Positions 32,736-43,824 are shown, counted from the first letter of the stretch. The stretch is 64,000 nucleotides of DNA from an uncultured Pelagibacteraceae bacterium (GCA_902629935.1 CACOSU010000002.1:1-64000), one strand, 5' to 3'. A program made the numbers and translations. The notes: generated by a model from the letters alone, not told the origin.

Positions 32736-33422
32736 ATGTGGCAAGCTCAAGTGTTTACACTTTATCCAGAAGTTTTTCCTGGTCCTCTATCCAAAGGACT
32801 TTATGGTAAAGCTTTATCAAATAATTTATGGAAACTAAAAGTTGTAAATATACGAGACTCAGCTGATGATAAACATAAAACAGTAGATGATACACCCTAT
32901 GGAGGTGGCTCTGGAATGTTGTTAAAAGCAGATGTTCTTGCAAAGTCTTTAGATAAAAATAAAAATGAGAATGAGAGAATTTTATATTTGTCACCAAAAG
33001 GAAAAAAATTTGATCAAAATTTAGCAAAAGAACTTGCTGATGAAAAATCATTGTCAATTATTTGTGGTCATTTTGAAGGTGTCGATGAAAGAATACTTTC
33101 AACAAGAAAGATTGAGGAGATTAGTATTGGAGATTTTGTTCTGTCAGGTGGAGAGTCAGCTGCGTATGTAGTCATAGATAGTATTTTAAGATTACTGCCA
33201 GGTGTATTAGGAAATGAAAACTCTAAATTAGATGAAACCTTTGAAAATGGTCTTCTAGAGTACCCTCAATATACAAAACCTCAAGTTTGGGAGGAAAAAG
33301 CCGTACCAGACGTACTATTATCAGGGGATCATAATAAAATTAAACACTGGCGTTTATCTCAATCTGAGGCTATAACACGCGACCGAAGACCAGATTTATG
33401 GGAAAAATATAAGAAGAATTAA
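32736..33422 (+). CDS. trmD: tRNA (guanine-37-N1)-methyltransferase TrmD
   Basis: A 228-residue SPOUT-class methyltransferase that makes m1G37 in tRNA to prevent frameshifting. Motifs are [42 protein letters not shown] and the trefoil-knot loop [12 protein letters not shown]. The length is slightly below the E. coli enzyme (255). It lies between rpsP and rplS as in most bacteria. Confidence 0.95.
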   Translation: MWQAQVFTLYPEVFPGPLSKGLYGKALSNNLWKLKVVNIRDSADDKHKTVDDTPYGGGSGMLLKADVLAKSLDKNKNENERILYLSPKGKKFDQNLAKELADEKSLSIICGHFEGVDERILSTRKIEEISIGDFVLSGGESAAYVVIDSILRLLPGVLGNENSKLDETFENGLLEYPQYTKPQVWEEKAVPDVLLSGDHNKIKHWRLSQSEAITRDRRPDLWEKYKKN

Positions 33423-33438
33423 CTTGATAAATATTAAC

Positions 33439-34011
33439 ATGAAAACGATTGAAGAAATAAACCAACATAACGTTAAGAAAATACTTTCAGAGAAAAAAAT
33501 TCCTGAATTTTATCCTGGAGATGTTGTTAAAGTAGGTGTGAGGATTACTGAGGGTAAAAAAGAGAGAATTCAGTATTTTGAAGGGGTTTGTATTGCTAAA
33601 AAAAGTAGAGATTTAAACTCATCTTTTACCGTCAGAAAAATTTCTTTTGGTGAAGGTGTTGAGAGAACCTTTCCTTTATTTGGAACATTAATTGACTCAA
33701 TCAAAGTTATCAGATCTGGTAAAGTAAGAAGAGCTAAACTATATTATTTAAGAGACAGAACAGGTAAATCAGCAAGAATTGCTGAAAAAATTAGAAAAAA
33801 AATTGGTATTGATATCGATGTAAAACCAGAAACAGTTACAGAGGAAAATGTAGTCCCAGTAGCAGAAACTCTAAATGAAGAGAAAGCTTCAGCAGGAGAA
33901 GCTTCTAAAGCAGAAGAAGCTCCTAAGGCAGAGGCAGCACCAGCAACAAAGGCTACTAAAGAGGAAGCTCCTAAAGAAGAAAAGTCAGAGGGTGCTTCAG
34001 AGAAAAAATAA
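33439..34011 (+). CDS. rplS: 50S ribosomal protein L19 with acidic/alanine tail
   Basis: A 190-residue protein whose first 115 or so residues are L19 ([56 protein letters not shown]). The tail of about 50 residues ([20 protein letters not shown] and more) resembles the S16 tail. Normal L19 has 115-130 residues. I chose the ATG at 33439; an in-frame TTG 15 bases earlier is less likely. leuC begins 10 bases after the stop. Confidence 0.93.
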   Translation: MKTIEEINQHNVKKILSEKKIPEFYPGDVVKVGVRITEGKKERIQYFEGVCIAKKSRDLNSSFTVRKISFGEGVERTFPLFGTLIDSIKVIRSGKVRRAKLYYLRDRTGKSARIAEKIRKKIGIDIDVKPETVTEENVVPVAETLNEEKASAGEASKAEEAPKAEAAPATKATKEEAPKEEKSEGASEKK

Positions 34012-34021
34012 TATTTTTTCA

Positions 34022-35425
34022 ATGGCCACAACACTTTACGATAAAATTTGGAAAGATCACTTAGTAGATCAACAAGAAGATGGTACAGCATTATTGTTTG
34101 TTGATAGACACTTAGTGCATGAGGTAACCAGTCCTCAAGCTTTTGAAGGTTTAAGAAATTCAAATAGAAAAGTAAGGCACCCAAAATTGACTTTAGCTGT
34201 TGCAGATCACAATGTCCCAACTACAGATAGAACAAAAGGAATTGCTGATACTGATTCAAAAATACAGGTAGAAACTTTAGAGGCGAATTGTAAAGAGTTT
34301 GGAGTTCAACTTTTTAGTATGAATGATAAAAGACAAGGTATTGTTCATGTAACAGGTCCAGAACAAGGTTTCACGCAACCAGGAACAGTTATTGTTTGTG
34401 GGGATAGTCATACCGCTACACATGGTGCCTTTGGAGCGTTAGCTTTTGGAATAGGAACTTCAGAAGTTGAGCATGTATTGGCTACACAAACATTAGTTCA
34501 GAAAAAAGCTAAAAATTTTAGAATTAATGTAAATGGAAAATTACCTTTGGGTGTAACTTCAAAAGATGTCATTCTTCAAATTATTGGTAAAATAGGAACA
34601 GCAGGTGGAACAGGATGTGTTTTGGAATATGCTGGAGATCTAATAGAGTCTTTAAGTGTAGAACAACGTATGACTATTTGCAATATGACAATAGAAGGTG
34701 GCGCAAGAGCTGGATTGATTGCACCTGATGAAAAAATATTTCAGTATCTAAAAGACAGACCTATGTCTCCTAAGGGTGAAAATTGGCATAAAGCAATAGA
34801 ATATTGGAGTAGTTTAAAAACTGATCCTAGCGCAAGTTTTGATAAAGAGATGAGTTTACAAGCTGATGAAATTGTACCAATGATTACTTGGGGAACATCA
34901 CCACAAGACGTAATAACTATTGATGGAAATATTCCAAATCCAAAAAACGAAAAAGATGAAGACAAAAAAAATTCTTTAGAAAGAGCATTAGATTATATGG
35001 GTTTAAAACCAGATATGGCAGCTACAGATATTAAGATTGATAAGGTTTTTATTGGCAGTTGCACAAATGGCAGAATTGAGGATTTAAGAGAAGCAGCTCA
35101 AATATTAAAAGATAAAAAAATAGCTTCACATGTTCATGCAATGGTTGTTCCAGGGTCAGGATTAGTTAAAGAACAGGCAGAGCAAGAAGGATTAGATAAA
35201 ATCTTTGTAAATTCAGGGTTTGAATGGAGAGAGCCTGGATGCTCAATGTGCTTAGCAATGAATGCAGATAAATTAAAACCAGAAGAAAGATGTGCCTCTA
35301 CATCTAATAGAAATTTTGAAGGTAGACAAGGTAGAGGGGGAAGAACACATTTGGTTAGCCCAGGTATGGCAGCAGCAGCAGCTATTTCTGGAAATCTAGA
35401 CGATGTAAGAAAATATCAAAATTAG
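34022..35425 (+). CDS. leuC: 3-isopropylmalate dehydratase large subunit
   Basis: A 467-residue aconitase-family enzyme for leucine synthesis, isomerising 2-isopropylmalate to 3-isopropylmalate with LeuD. It has a [4Fe-4S] cluster ligated by Cys in [11 protein letters not shown] and the pair in [10 protein letters not shown]. The start [10 protein letters not shown] is the family's usual N-terminus. The open frame extends upstream into the rplS tail in another frame, but that part is not LeuC. leuD begins at the next base after the stop. Confidence 0.96.
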   Translation: MATTLYDKIWKDHLVDQQEDGTALLFVDRHLVHEVTSPQAFEGLRNSNRKVRHPKLTLAVADHNVPTTDRTKGIADTDSKIQVETLEANCKEFGVQLFSMNDKRQGIVHVTGPEQGFTQPGTVIVCGDSHTATHGAFGALAFGIGTSEVEHVLATQTLVQKKAKNFRINVNGKLPLGVTSKDVILQIIGKIGTAGGTGCVLEYAGDLIESLSVEQRMTICNMTIEGGARAGLIAPDEKIFQYLKDRPMSPKGENWHKAIEYWSSLKTDPSASFDKEMSLQADEIVPMITWGTSPQDVITIDGNIPNPKNEKDEDKKNSLERALDYMGLKPDMAATDIKIDKVFIGSCTNGRIEDLREAAQILKDKKIASHVHAMVVPGSGLVKEQAEQEGLDKIFVNSGFEWREPGCSMCLAMNADKLKPEERCASTSNRNFEGRQGRGGRTHLVSPGMAAAAAISGNLDDVRKYQN

Positions 35426-36031
35426 ATGAGAAAATTTAATACACTAAAAAGCATTCCTGCATATTTACCAATTGTGAATATTGATACGGATATGATTATT
35501 CCAAAACAATTTTTAAAAACAATTAAAAGAACTGGTCTTGGAAAAAATTTATTTTTTGAAATGAGATATGATGAAAATGGAAATATAATGAATGACTTTG
35601 TTTTAAATAAAGATCCATATAATAATTCTAAAATTTTGATTGCTGGTAACAACTTTGGCTGTGGCTCCTCTAGAGAGCATGCACCTTGGGCTTTGCTAGA
35701 TTTTGGCATCACTTGTGTGATTAGTTCCAGCTATGCAGATATTTTCTATAATAATTGTTTTAAAAATGGAATATTACCAATAATTCTCGAAGATGAAAAA
35801 ATAAAAGAACTGTCTGAATATGCTAAGAGGAAAGAAGAAATTTCAATAAATTTGAGTGAAGAAAAAATTTTATATGGAAATAATGAAATTAATTTTAAGA
35901 TTGATCCTTTTAAAAAAAAATGTCTACTAGAAGGTTTAGATGATATTGCCCTGTCATTAAAAAAATCCGAAAAAATAGAAAAATTTGAAAATAAATTAAA
36001 AGACCATAAACCATGGATAATGAATGATTAA
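35426..36031 (+). CDS. leuD: 3-isopropylmalate dehydratase small subunit
   Basis: A 201-residue swivelling-domain subunit. Motifs are [22 protein letters not shown] and [17 protein letters not shown], with [13 protein letters not shown]. The length is normal. It begins directly at the leuC stop and overlaps leuB by 8 bases, so the three leucine genes are translationally coupled. Confidence 0.96.
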   Translation: MRKFNTLKSIPAYLPIVNIDTDMIIPKQFLKTIKRTGLGKNLFFEMRYDENGNIMNDFVLNKDPYNNSKILIAGNNFGCGSSREHAPWALLDFGITCVISSSYADIFYNNCFKNGILPIILEDEKIKELSEYAKRKEEISINLSEEKILYGNNEINFKIDPFKKKCLLEGLDDIALSLKKSEKIEKFENKLKDHKPWIMND

Positions 36032-37130
36032 AGTAAAAAAAAGAAAAATACTTTTACTTCCTGGTGATGGTATTGGTCCAGAAGTAATAAGTGAAGTTAA
36101 AAAAATAATAACTTGGTTTAATGATAAAAAATCTTTAGATTTTGAGATTGATCAAGAACTTATAGGTGGATGTTCTTATGATAAGTATGGTACTCCAATT
36201 ACTGATGAAGTTTTTTATAAAGCTTTAGAGAGTGAAGTTATTATGTTAGGAGCAGTTGGTGGTCCTACTTGGGATAGTTTAGAATTTTCAAAAAAACCTG
36301 AAAGAGCACTATTAAAGCTTAGAAAGGAATTAAAATTATTTGCAAATTTAAGACCTGCTATTTGTTTTGAGCAATTGGTTGACGCTTCAACTTTAAAGCC
36401 AGAAATAGTCTCGGGTTTGGACATCATGATAGTACGGGAGCTTACGGGTGGTATATATTTTGGTGAGCCAAGAGGAATTAAGCCAATAGAAAATGGTGAA
36501 AGAAAAGGAATAAATACTCACACATATACCACTAGTGAAATTAAAAGAGTGGCAAGAGTAGCTTTTGATTTAGCAAGGAAAAGATCTAATAAAGTTACAT
36601 CAAGCGAAAAATCAAATGTGATGGAGGCTGGACAGTTATGGAAAGAAGAGGTTCAAGAATTACATAATAAAGAATATAAAGATGTAGAACTGAGTCATAT
36701 GCTGGCAGACAACTGTGCTATGCAACTTTTAAGAAACCCAAAACAATTTGATGTAATCGTAACTGATAATTTATTTGGAGATATGTTATCTGACCAAGCT
36801 TCTATGTTAACTGGATCTTTAGGCCTACTGCCTTCTGCATCTTTAGGTGCAAAAAATAAAGATGGTGAGATGAGAGCAATGTATGAGCCTATTCATGGGT
36901 CTGCTCCAGACATTGCGGGAAAAGGCATTGCAAATCCGATCGCTTCAATTTTAAGCTTTGCAATGGCATTAAGATATTCATTAGATCTTGATAAAGAAGC
37001 AGATATTTTAGAAAAAGCAGTCCAAGACGTTCTTAACGATGGTTTAAGAACTAAAGATATAATGTCAGATAGTATGAAAGAAATATCAACTTCAGCAATG
37101 GGCGATGCGATAATTTCAAAATTGCAATAA
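36024..37130 (+). CDS. leuB: 3-isopropylmalate dehydrogenase
   Basis: A 368-residue NAD-dependent oxidative decarboxylase making 2-oxoisocaproate precursor. Visible are [11 protein letters not shown], the substrate Arg cluster [29 protein letters not shown], and [28 protein letters not shown]. It closes the leuCDB set; dmdC starts 26 bases later, so the DMSP genes could share the transcript. Confidence 0.96.
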   Translation: MIKVKKRKILLLPGDGIGPEVISEVKKIITWFNDKKSLDFEIDQELIGGCSYDKYGTPITDEVFYKALESEVIMLGAVGGPTWDSLEFSKKPERALLKLRKELKLFANLRPAICFEQLVDASTLKPEIVSGLDIMIVRELTGGIYFGEPRGIKPIENGERKGINTHTYTTSEIKRVARVAFDLARKRSNKVTSSEKSNVMEAGQLWKEEVQELHNKEYKDVELSHMLADNCAMQLLRNPKQFDVIVTDNLFGDMLSDQASMLTGSLGLLPSASLGAKNKDGEMRAMYEPIHGSAPDIAGKGIANPIASILSFAMALRYSLDLDKEADILEKAVQDVLNDGLRTKDIMSDSMKEISTSAMGDAIISKLQ

Positions 37131-37156
37131 AAAAGGAATTATTCTAAGGTTTAAAA

Positions 37157-38920
37157 ATGCCAAGTTATACAGCTCCAGTAAAAGATATGATGTTCCTCTT
37201 TGAAAAATTAAGAGATAATAAAAATTATAATGAGCTTAAGAAGTATAATGAAGTAACCCCAGACTTGGTAAAAGATATTTTAGAGGAAGCAGCTAAGATA
37301 AATCAAAATTTAATTTTACCACTCGCTAAAGCAGGAGATGAAAATCCAGCTGTTTTAGAAAATGGTATTGTTAGAACTCCTCCAGGATATAAAGAAGCGT
37401 ACCAGAAGTATATTGAGGATGGCTGGACGTCGTTGTCTTGTGATCCCAAGTATGGAGGCCAAGGAATGCCAAAAACTGTAAGTGCGTTCTTTGATGAAAT
37501 GTTATCTTCTGCAAGTTTATCATTTAAATTATATAGTGAATTAAGTATTGGTGCTTACAATTGTATAAATCACCATGCATCAAATGAAATAAAAGATAAA
37601 TATTTACCAAAAATTGTGGAAGGTAAATGGAGTGGTACAATGTGCTTAACAGAGCCAGTTTGTGGAACAGATTTGGGTTTATTAAAAACTAAAGCGATAA
37701 AACAGCAAGATGAAACGTATAAAATTAGTGGTCAAAAAATTTTTATAACTTCGGGTGACCACGATTTAACTGAAAATATTATTCATTTAGTTTTAGCAAG
37801 ATCTACTGACTCTCCTTCTGGTACCAAGGGTATTAGTTTATTTCTAGTTCCAAAATATATTGTAAATGAAGACGGTAGTGTTGGTCCAAGAAATGGTATT
37901 TCAACTGGATCTATTGAAAGCAAAATGGGCATTAAAGGTTCAGCTACATGTGTGTTAAATTTTGATGATGCAACTGGTTATATGATAGGTACTAAAGACA
38001 AAGGTCTTAGTGCCATGTTTACTATGATGAATTTAGAAAGAATAGTTGTTGGTATTCAAGGTTTAGGAATTTCTGAAATTGCTTATCAAAACTCTCTTGC
38101 TTACGCAAAGGAAAGAAAGCAAGGAAAAACAAATAATTCTAAATCTTTAAATGGAGCGGATTTTATTATTGAACATGCAGATATTAGAAGATCTTTATTG
38201 AATATGAAATCAATAATTGAAGGTGAAAGAGCTTTATGTTTTTGGTTGTCTCAACAAACAGAGGTAAGTCTTTATCATCCAGATGAAAAGATAAAACGTG
38301 ATGCTTCAGATTACGTTTCATTAATGACACCTGTAGTTAAATCACTATTTACTGATTTAGCGATGGAAATTACAAGTGATGCGATGCAAATACATGGTGG
38401 ATATGGTTATACAAAAGATCAAGGCATAGAACAATTGTATCGAGACAATCGTATTACCCCTATTTATGAAGGAACAAATTCAGTGCAAGCTGCAGATCTA
38501 GTATTTAGAAAATTGTTTAATAAAAATGGTAATATTATTAGTAAGTTTTTAGAAATGGTTAAGTCAGAATGTGAGTCTAAAAATGGAAAAGTAAAAACAT
38601 TTTCCAAAGAATTAAATTATTATCTAGATATATTGTCTAAGTTTACAGACTGGATAGGAGATAAAAATAAAATTGAAAAAGATGATGTGAGTGCTGCCGC
38701 AAATGATTATTTAAAAAGTTTAGGCTACATCTCAATTGCTTACGCTTGGATTAAAATTTTGGATGTAAGTTTCAATGATTTTGATACAAACGCAGAGTTT
38801 TATAGTGATAAGATAAATACCGCTAAATTTTATTTTGATAAAGTTCTGCCTCGAGCTGAGTATCATTACAAATCTGCAATTTCTGGAAGTTCAAACATTA
38901 TGAATTTTAAATTTAACTAG
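37157..38920 (+). CDS. dmdC: Methylmercaptopropionyl-CoA dehydrogenase DmdC (acyl-CoA dehydrogenase family)
   Basis: A 587-residue flavoprotein, longer than ordinary acyl-CoA dehydrogenases (about 390) and matching the size of DmdC. Motifs are MCLTEPVCGTDLG, FITSGDHD, GGYGYTKDQGIEQLYRDNRITPIYEGTNSVQA with the catalytic Glu in YEGTN, and an extra C-terminal helical region. It forms methylthioacryloyl-CoA from MMPA-CoA in DMSP demethylation. The neighbouring dmdB and dmdA genes fix the assignment. The start MPSYTAPVKDMMF is the family's standard N-terminus. Confidence 0.9.
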   Translation: MPSYTAPVKDMMFLFEKLRDNKNYNELKKYNEVTPDLVKDILEEAAKINQNLILPLAKAGDENPAVLENGIVRTPPGYKEAYQKYIEDGWTSLSCDPKYGGQGMPKTVSAFFDEMLSSASLSFKLYSELSIGAYNCINHHASNEIKDKYLPKIVEGKWSGTMCLTEPVCGTDLGLLKTKAIKQQDETYKISGQKIFITSGDHDLTENIIHLVLARSTDSPSGTKGISLFLVPKYIVNEDGSVGPRNGISTGSIESKMGIKGSATCVLNFDDATGYMIGTKDKGLSAMFTMMNLERIVVGIQGLGISEIAYQNSLAYAKERKQGKTNNSKSLNGADFIIEHADIRRSLLNMKSIIEGERALCFWLSQQTEVSLYHPDEKIKRDASDYVSLMTPVVKSLFTDLAMEITSDAMQIHGGYGYTKDQGIEQLYRDNRITPIYEGTNSVQAADLVFRKLFNKNGNIISKFLEMVKSECESKNGKVKTFSKELNYYLDILSKFTDWIGDKNKIEKDDVSAAANDYLKSLGYISIAYAWIKILDVSFNDFDTNAEFYSDKINTAKFYFDKVLPRAEYHYKSAISGSSNIMNFKFN

Positions 38921-38922
38921 GA

Positions 38923-40539
38923 ATGAGCCATTACGATACAAATTTAGGTAAAAATAAAGCTAATCACGTACCTCTTACTCCACTAACATTTTTAAAAAGG
39001 GCAAAAGAAATTTATCCAAATTATGAAGCTTTAATCTATGAGCATAGAAAATACACTTGGGAAGAAGTTTATAAAAGAGTTGTAAAATTTGCTAGCGCAT
39101 TATCAAAAATAGGTGTTAAAAAAGGCGATACAGTTTCATTCTTGGCATTTAATACACCAGAAATTTTTGAAGCACATTACTCAGTACCAATGACGGGTGC
39201 AGTTATTAACACTATAAATATAAGATTAGATGCTAAAACAATTTCTTACATTTTAGATCATAGTGAAGCAAAGGTGCTTGTAGTAGATAGACAATTACAT
39301 GGAGAAGTAAAAAAAGCGTTAAAATCTCTAAACAAGAAAATTACTATAATTGACATTAATGACGAATATGCTGATCAGTCTAAATTAGAAAAAATTGGAG
39401 AACTAGAATACGAGAGTTTTTTAAATACAGGTGACGAAAATTTTCAGTGGGAAATGCCAGAAGATGAGTGGCAAGCAATATCATTGAGCTATACGTCAGG
39501 AACTACAGGAAATCCAAAGGGAGTAGTATATCATCATAGAGGAGCATATTTAATGTCAACAGGAAGCTCAGTAGCCTGGAATATGCCAAACAGATTAAAT
39601 TTTTTGACAGTTGTTCCAATGTTTCATTGTAATGGCTGGTGTTATCCGTGGACAGTTCCAATGCTAAATGGTCGAACAATTTGTTTAAGAAATATAGATA
39701 TTAAAAAAATTTTTGAACTAATTGATAAATATCAAATTACACACTTTGGTGGTGCACCAATAGTGTTAAATATGATTACCGGAGCACCTGAGAGTGATCA
39801 AAAAAAATTAAAACAAAAAGTTTATGTACTAACTGCTGGAGCTCCTCCTCCAAGTATAATTTTTAAGAAAATGAAAGCTCTTGGTTTTGAAGTAATGCAT
39901 GTATACGGTTTAACAGAAACTTATGGGCATGTTACACAGTGTGCTTGGAATGATGAGTGGAATGATTTTGATGAAGAGAAGCAAAATGAAATTAAAGCAA
40001 GACAAGGTGTCAAATATCCAAACACTGAAGGAGTAACTATTTTAGATCCTGAAACAATGAAGGAGGTCCCTAAAGATGGAAAGACAATTGGTGAAATCAT
40101 GATTAGAGGAAATGTGGTAATGAAAGGATATTTTAAAGATAAAGATGCGACTGATAAAGCTATGAAAGATGGATGGTTTCATAGTGGCGATTTAGCTGTA
40201 ATGCATCCTGACGGATATATTAAAATTCAGGATAGATCAAAAGATATAATTATTTCTGGAGGAGAAAATATTTCTTCAATTGAAATTGAGAATACTCTTT
40301 CTAAACATCCTTCTGTTTCTATTGCTGCAGTTGTTGCAAAACCTGATGAAAAATGGGGAGAAGTTCCATGCGCATTTATTGAAGCAGTCAAAGATAAACC
40401 AGTTAGCGAAAAAGAATTAATTGATTTTTGTAAAGAGACATTGGCAGGATTTAAAGTTCCAAAAAAAGTTATTTTTTGTGAATTGCCAAAAACTTCGACA
40501 GGAAAAATACAAAAATTTGAATTAAGAAAACAAGTTTAG
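38923..40539 (+). CDS. dmdB: Methylmercaptopropionate-CoA ligase DmdB
   Basis: A 538-residue AMP-forming acyl-CoA synthetase. The phosphate loop SYTSGTTGNPKGVVYHHRGAY, the aromatic loop HVYGLTETYG, the hinge DRSKDIIISGGENISSIEIE and the catalytic Lys in TSTGKIQKFELR are all intact. It activates 3-methylmercaptopropionate, the product of DmdA. It lies 2 bases after dmdC. General medium-chain activity is possible; the operon context makes DmdB the best call. Confidence 0.9.
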   Translation: MSHYDTNLGKNKANHVPLTPLTFLKRAKEIYPNYEALIYEHRKYTWEEVYKRVVKFASALSKIGVKKGDTVSFLAFNTPEIFEAHYSVPMTGAVINTINIRLDAKTISYILDHSEAKVLVVDRQLHGEVKKALKSLNKKITIIDINDEYADQSKLEKIGELEYESFLNTGDENFQWEMPEDEWQAISLSYTSGTTGNPKGVVYHHRGAYLMSTGSSVAWNMPNRLNFLTVVPMFHCNGWCYPWTVPMLNGRTICLRNIDIKKIFELIDKYQITHFGGAPIVLNMITGAPESDQKKLKQKVYVLTAGAPPPSIIFKKMKALGFEVMHVYGLTETYGHVTQCAWNDEWNDFDEEKQNEIKARQGVKYPNTEGVTILDPETMKEVPKDGKTIGEIMIRGNVVMKGYFKDKDATDKAMKDGWFHSGDLAVMHPDGYIKIQDRSKDIIISGGENISSIEIENTLSKHPSVSIAAVVAKPDEKWGEVPCAFIEAVKDKPVSEKELIDFCKETLAGFKVPKKVIFCELPKTSTGKIQKFELRKQV

Positions 40540-40545
40540 GTAATT

Positions 40546-41319
40546 TTGATTTTTCAAATTGAAAATAAAAACATCCATGCTTCAGATGCTGGACAGGGAA
40601 TAGACCCAGGTAAAGAAACTATTGTATTTCTTCATGGAAGTGGTCTTTCCCACATTGTGTGGTCTTTAACAGAACAATTTTTTTCTAATAAAAATTTTAA
40701 TGTTTTATCTATAGATTTACCAGGTCATGGAAATTCAGATGGTCCTTGTCTTGATACAATTGAAAAAATTGCTGATTGGTTAGAACAAGTATTTATTTCA
40801 TTAAATTTACAAAAATTGACTTTAGTTGGACATTCTCAAGGATGCTTGGAGATACTTGAGTACGCATCAAAGTATAAAAATAGATTGAAAAAAATAGTTT
40901 TTATTGGTGGTTCAAATAAAATGCCAGTTCATTCAGATTTAATTGATTTAGCAAAAAATGGAGATTCTGATGCAGTCAAATTAATGATGAAGTGGGGATA
41001 TGAAGGATCAAAAAAATTTATTGGAGGTAATCCTGTAGAAAAAATTATTCAGTCGCCAAGAGATATTAGAGAAATATTGGCAGTAGACCTTCTTGCTTGC
41101 AATAATTATAAAAACGGTGCTGATGCTGCAAAATCAATAGAATGTCCATCTCTATTTATTTTTGGATCTTTAGACAAAATGGTAAACTTAGAAGTAGGTA
41201 AAAAATTTTCTAATTTAGTCAAAAACTCAACAGTACATATAATTGAAGGATGTGGTCATATGATTATGATTGAAAAAGCATTTGAAATGAGAGACAAGGT
41301 CTTAGAATTTTTAAAATAA
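40546..41319 (+). CDS. Alpha/beta hydrolase inside the DMSP operon
   Basis: A 257-residue alpha/beta hydrolase. The oxyanion motif is [12 protein letters not shown], the nucleophile elbow GHSQG, the acid Asp in FGSLDKMV and the His in GCGHMIM. The start is a TTG with AGG five bases upstream; no nearby in-frame ATG fits the family N-terminus. It sits between dmdB and dmdA with gaps of 6 bases and an overlap of 1. The pathway's published last step uses a crotonase (DmdD/AcuH), which is missing here, so this hydrolase could act late in the route. That role is inference. Confidence 0.8.
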   Translation: MIFQIENKNIHASDAGQGIDPGKETIVFLHGSGLSHIVWSLTEQFFSNKNFNVLSIDLPGHGNSDGPCLDTIEKIADWLEQVFISLNLQKLTLVGHSQGCLEILEYASKYKNRLKKIVFIGGSNKMPVHSDLIDLAKNGDSDAVKLMMKWGYEGSKKFIGGNPVEKIIQSPRDIREILAVDLLACNNYKNGADAAKSIECPSLFIFGSLDKMVNLEVGKKFSNLVKNSTVHIIEGCGHMIMIEKAFEMRDKVLEFLK

Positions 41320-42428
41320 TGAAAACTTTTTCAATAGCAAAATCAAGAAGACTTAGAGGCACTCCTTATACCTCAAGAATAGAAAAACAAGGTGTTACAG
41401 CTTATACTATATATAATCATATGCTATTGCCTGCTGCATTTGGTACATTGGAAGATTCTTACCATCATCTTAAGGAATATGTACAGGTATGGGATGTTTC
41501 TGCAGAAAGACAGGTAGAAATTTCTGGAAAAGATTCTGCAAAATTAGTTCAATTAATGACATGTAGAGATTTATCAAAATCAAAAGATGGAAGATGTTAT
41601 TATTGTCCGATAATTGACGATAATGGAGGGCTTATTAATGATCCAGTAGTTTTGAGGTTAAACGAAAACAAATGGTGGGTTTCACTTGCTGACTCGGATG
41701 TAATATTATTCGCTAAAGGATTAGCAATAGGAAATAAATTTGATGTTAAAATTGTTGAACCTAATGTTGATATAATGGCAGTACAAGGTCCAAAGTCATT
41801 TAATCTGATGGAAAAAGTTTTTGGAAATAAGATTGTAAATTTAAAATTCTTTGGTTTTGATTATTTTGAATATGGTGGTGATAAACACTTAATTGCAAGA
41901 TCTGGATGGTCTAAACAAGGTGGTTATGAAATTTATGTTGAGCATAATGACTCAGGATTAAAATTATATGATCATCTGTTTGAGATTGGAAAAGAATTCA
42001 ATATTAAACCAGGATGCCCTAATTTGATTGAAAGAATTGAAAGTGGATTACTTTCTTATGGAAATGATATGGATAATGGAGATAATCCATATGAGTGTGG
42101 GTTTGATAAATACATTAATATAGATAGTGATATTAATTTTTTAGGAAAAGAAAAATTAAAACAAGTTAAATCAGAAGGAATTAAAAAAAAACTAATGGGA
42201 GTAAAGTTAGACACTGATAAAATTAGTCTTACAGGTTCGTTAGATCTGACTGATCAAAATAACAAAATAATTGGAGAATTGAGATCAGCCTGTTATTCGC
42301 CACATTTTAAAAAAGTTATTGGTATTGCTATGATGAAAAAAGACTACTGGAATACTGATCAAGATGTAAAAGTTAAGATAAATAGTGAAAATTGTACCGG
42401 TAAAGTTTGCGATTTACCTTTTATTTAG
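41319..42428 (+). CDS. dmdA: Dimethylsulfoniopropionate demethylase DmdA
   Basis: A 369-residue tetrahydrofolate-dependent demethylase of the GcvT fold, the same length as the Candidatus Pelagibacter ubique enzyme as I recall it. It transfers one DMSP methyl group to tetrahydrofolate, giving methylmercaptopropionate. The N-terminus [20 protein letters not shown] and segments [20 protein letters not shown] and [14 protein letters not shown] match DmdA rather than GcvT. There are no gcvH or gcvP neighbours. With dmdB and dmdC it forms the complete cleavage-free DMSP route. Confidence 0.93.
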   Translation: MKTFSIAKSRRLRGTPYTSRIEKQGVTAYTIYNHMLLPAAFGTLEDSYHHLKEYVQVWDVSAERQVEISGKDSAKLVQLMTCRDLSKSKDGRCYYCPIIDDNGGLINDPVVLRLNENKWWVSLADSDVILFAKGLAIGNKFDVKIVEPNVDIMAVQGPKSFNLMEKVFGNKIVNLKFFGFDYFEYGGDKHLIARSGWSKQGGYEIYVEHNDSGLKLYDHLFEIGKEFNIKPGCPNLIERIESGLLSYGNDMDNGDNPYECGFDKYINIDSDINFLGKEKLKQVKSEGIKKKLMGVKLDTDKISLTGSLDLTDQNNKIIGELRSACYSPHFKKVIGIAMMKKDYWNTDQDVKVKINSENCTGKVCDLPFI

Positions 42429-42443
42429 TATAAAAGCTCTAAC

Positions 42444-43439
42444 ATGAACATAGCTATAGTAGGTGCAACAGGTAACGTAGGAAGAAAAACTCTTGAAGTT
42501 TTCGATAAAAAAAATTTTAAGTTTAATAATTTGTATTTAGTAGCATCAGAAAAAAGTGCAGGAAAAAAAATCACGTTTAGAGACAAAGAATATGAGATTG
42601 AAAATTTGGAGAACTATGATTTTTCTAAAGCAAATATTACTTTTTTTGCAGCTGGAGGAAAAATTGCAGAAAAGTATGCAGAAAATGCAGCTAAAAATAC
42701 TATAGTAATTGATAATTCAAGTTTTTTTAGAATGGATCCGGAAGTTCCTCTAATTGTTCCACAAGTAAATGGATCTGAGATAAAAAAAATGAAAAAAAAT
42801 ATAATTGCAAATCCAAATTGTTCAACAGCACAACTTGTTATTGCACTCAAACCACTTCATGATTTGTTTAAAATAAAGAGAGTTGTAGTTTCAACTTATC
42901 AATCTGTTTCAGGTGGTGGTAAGGCTCCAATGGATGAATTAATTGAACAAACTAAATTATACTTAGAAGGAAAAAAAATTGAACCAAAAAATTTTACTAA
43001 ACAAATTGCGTTTAATATTATTCCACACATAGATGTATTCGCAGAAGATGGTTACACAAAAGAAGAATTAAAAATGGTGAATGAAACAAAAAAAATTCTA
43101 GACAATAAAATTGAACTAACAGCAACTTGTGTAAGAATTCCAGTTCTAGTGTCACATTCTGAAGCTGTAAACATAGAGTTTGAAAAACCATATAATTTGG
43201 AAAAAGCGAGAAATGCCCTAAATAACGCAGAAGGATGTGTAGTAATTGATAAAAGGGAAAATGGTGGTTATAGCACTCCAATTGATGCCACAGGTAGCGA
43301 TGATACTTATATATCAAGAATTAGAGAAGATAAAACAAATCCTAATTCTTTAAATTTATGGATTGTTTCTGATAATTTATTAAGAGGTGCTGCACTTAAT
43401 TCTGTTGAAATTGCAGAAACAATAATTAAATCAAATTAA
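42444..43439 (+). CDS. asd: Aspartate-semialdehyde dehydrogenase
   Basis: A 331-residue NADPH enzyme of lysine, methionine and threonine synthesis. GATGNVGRKTLEV binds NADP. The catalytic Cys is in NPNCSTAQLV, and the substrate loop STYQSVSGGG and the Arg in TCVRIPV are visible. It is 15 bases after dmdA and 4 bases before sdhC. It fits the alphaproteobacterial Asd length of 330-340. Confidence 0.95.
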   Translation: MNIAIVGATGNVGRKTLEVFDKKNFKFNNLYLVASEKSAGKKITFRDKEYEIENLENYDFSKANITFFAAGGKIAEKYAENAAKNTIVIDNSSFFRMDPEVPLIVPQVNGSEIKKMKKNIIANPNCSTAQLVIALKPLHDLFKIKRVVVSTYQSVSGGGKAPMDELIEQTKLYLEGKKIEPKNFTKQIAFNIIPHIDVFAEDGYTKEELKMVNETKKILDNKIELTATCVRIPVLVSHSEAVNIEFEKPYNLEKARNALNNAEGCVVIDKRENGGYSTPIDATGSDDTYISRIREDKTNPNSLNLWIVSDNLLRGAALNSVEIAETIIKSN

Positions 43440-43443
43440 GTAA

Positions 43444-43824
43444 ATGGAAAATAGACCTTTATCACCACATATACAAATTTACAAATGGCATATTTCTTCA
43501 TTAGTATCAATTTCACATAGAATTACAGGAATAATAAATTTTTTTGCGATTAGTTTAATTTGTTTTTGGTTTGCTTTTATGCTTCTAGGCGAAACTAACT
43601 ATCAAATAATTAAGAATTTTTTACAAACATTTGCAGGAAAATTTATTTTGATCGGTATAACTTGGTCATTTAGTTTTCAAATGTTAAGTGAGATAAGACA
43701 TTTAATTATGGATTATGGTTATGGATTTGAATTACAAACAACAAAAGTTACTGGACTATTTGTTATTTTTGGATCAATTATTTTAACTATATTAATTTAC
43801 TTATTTGGGAGAGGTTTTGTATAA
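43444..43824 (+). CDS. sdhC: Succinate dehydrogenase cytochrome b556 subunit SdhC, heme ligand missing
   Basis: A 126-residue membrane anchor with three helices. RPLSPHIQIYKWHISSLVSI and SHRITG (quinone-site Ser24 and Arg26) are conserved. An ungapped alignment with E. coli SdhC around KFI...GI...IRH...MD.GY places Gln79 where the heme b ligand His84 stands; the later His (His86, E. coli His91) is kept. It is translationally coupled to sdhD (overlap of one base). Quinone reduction could still occur without the heme. Confidence 0.92.
   Translation: MENRPLSPHIQIYKWHISSLVSISHRITGIINFFAISLICFWFAFMLLGETNYQIIKNFLQTFAGKFILIGITWSFSFQMLSEIRHLIMDYGYGFELQTTKVTGLFVIFGSIILTILIYLFGRGFV

Noticed and set aside
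33424-33438. TTG start for L19 five codons upstream
   Set aside because: The ATG at 33439 matches the usual L19 N-terminus; the TTG adds only MININ and no ribosome site favours it.
33875-34021. Longer LeuC starting inside rplS
   Set aside because: The upstream part is Lys/Gln-rich noise from the shifted frame of the L19 tail; [10 protein letters not shown] at 34022 is the family start.
41319-42428. Glycine cleavage T protein with a possible glycine riboswitch nearby
   Set aside because: The sequence matches DmdA, neighbours are dmdB and dmdC, and no riboswitch-like leader fits in the tight spacing.
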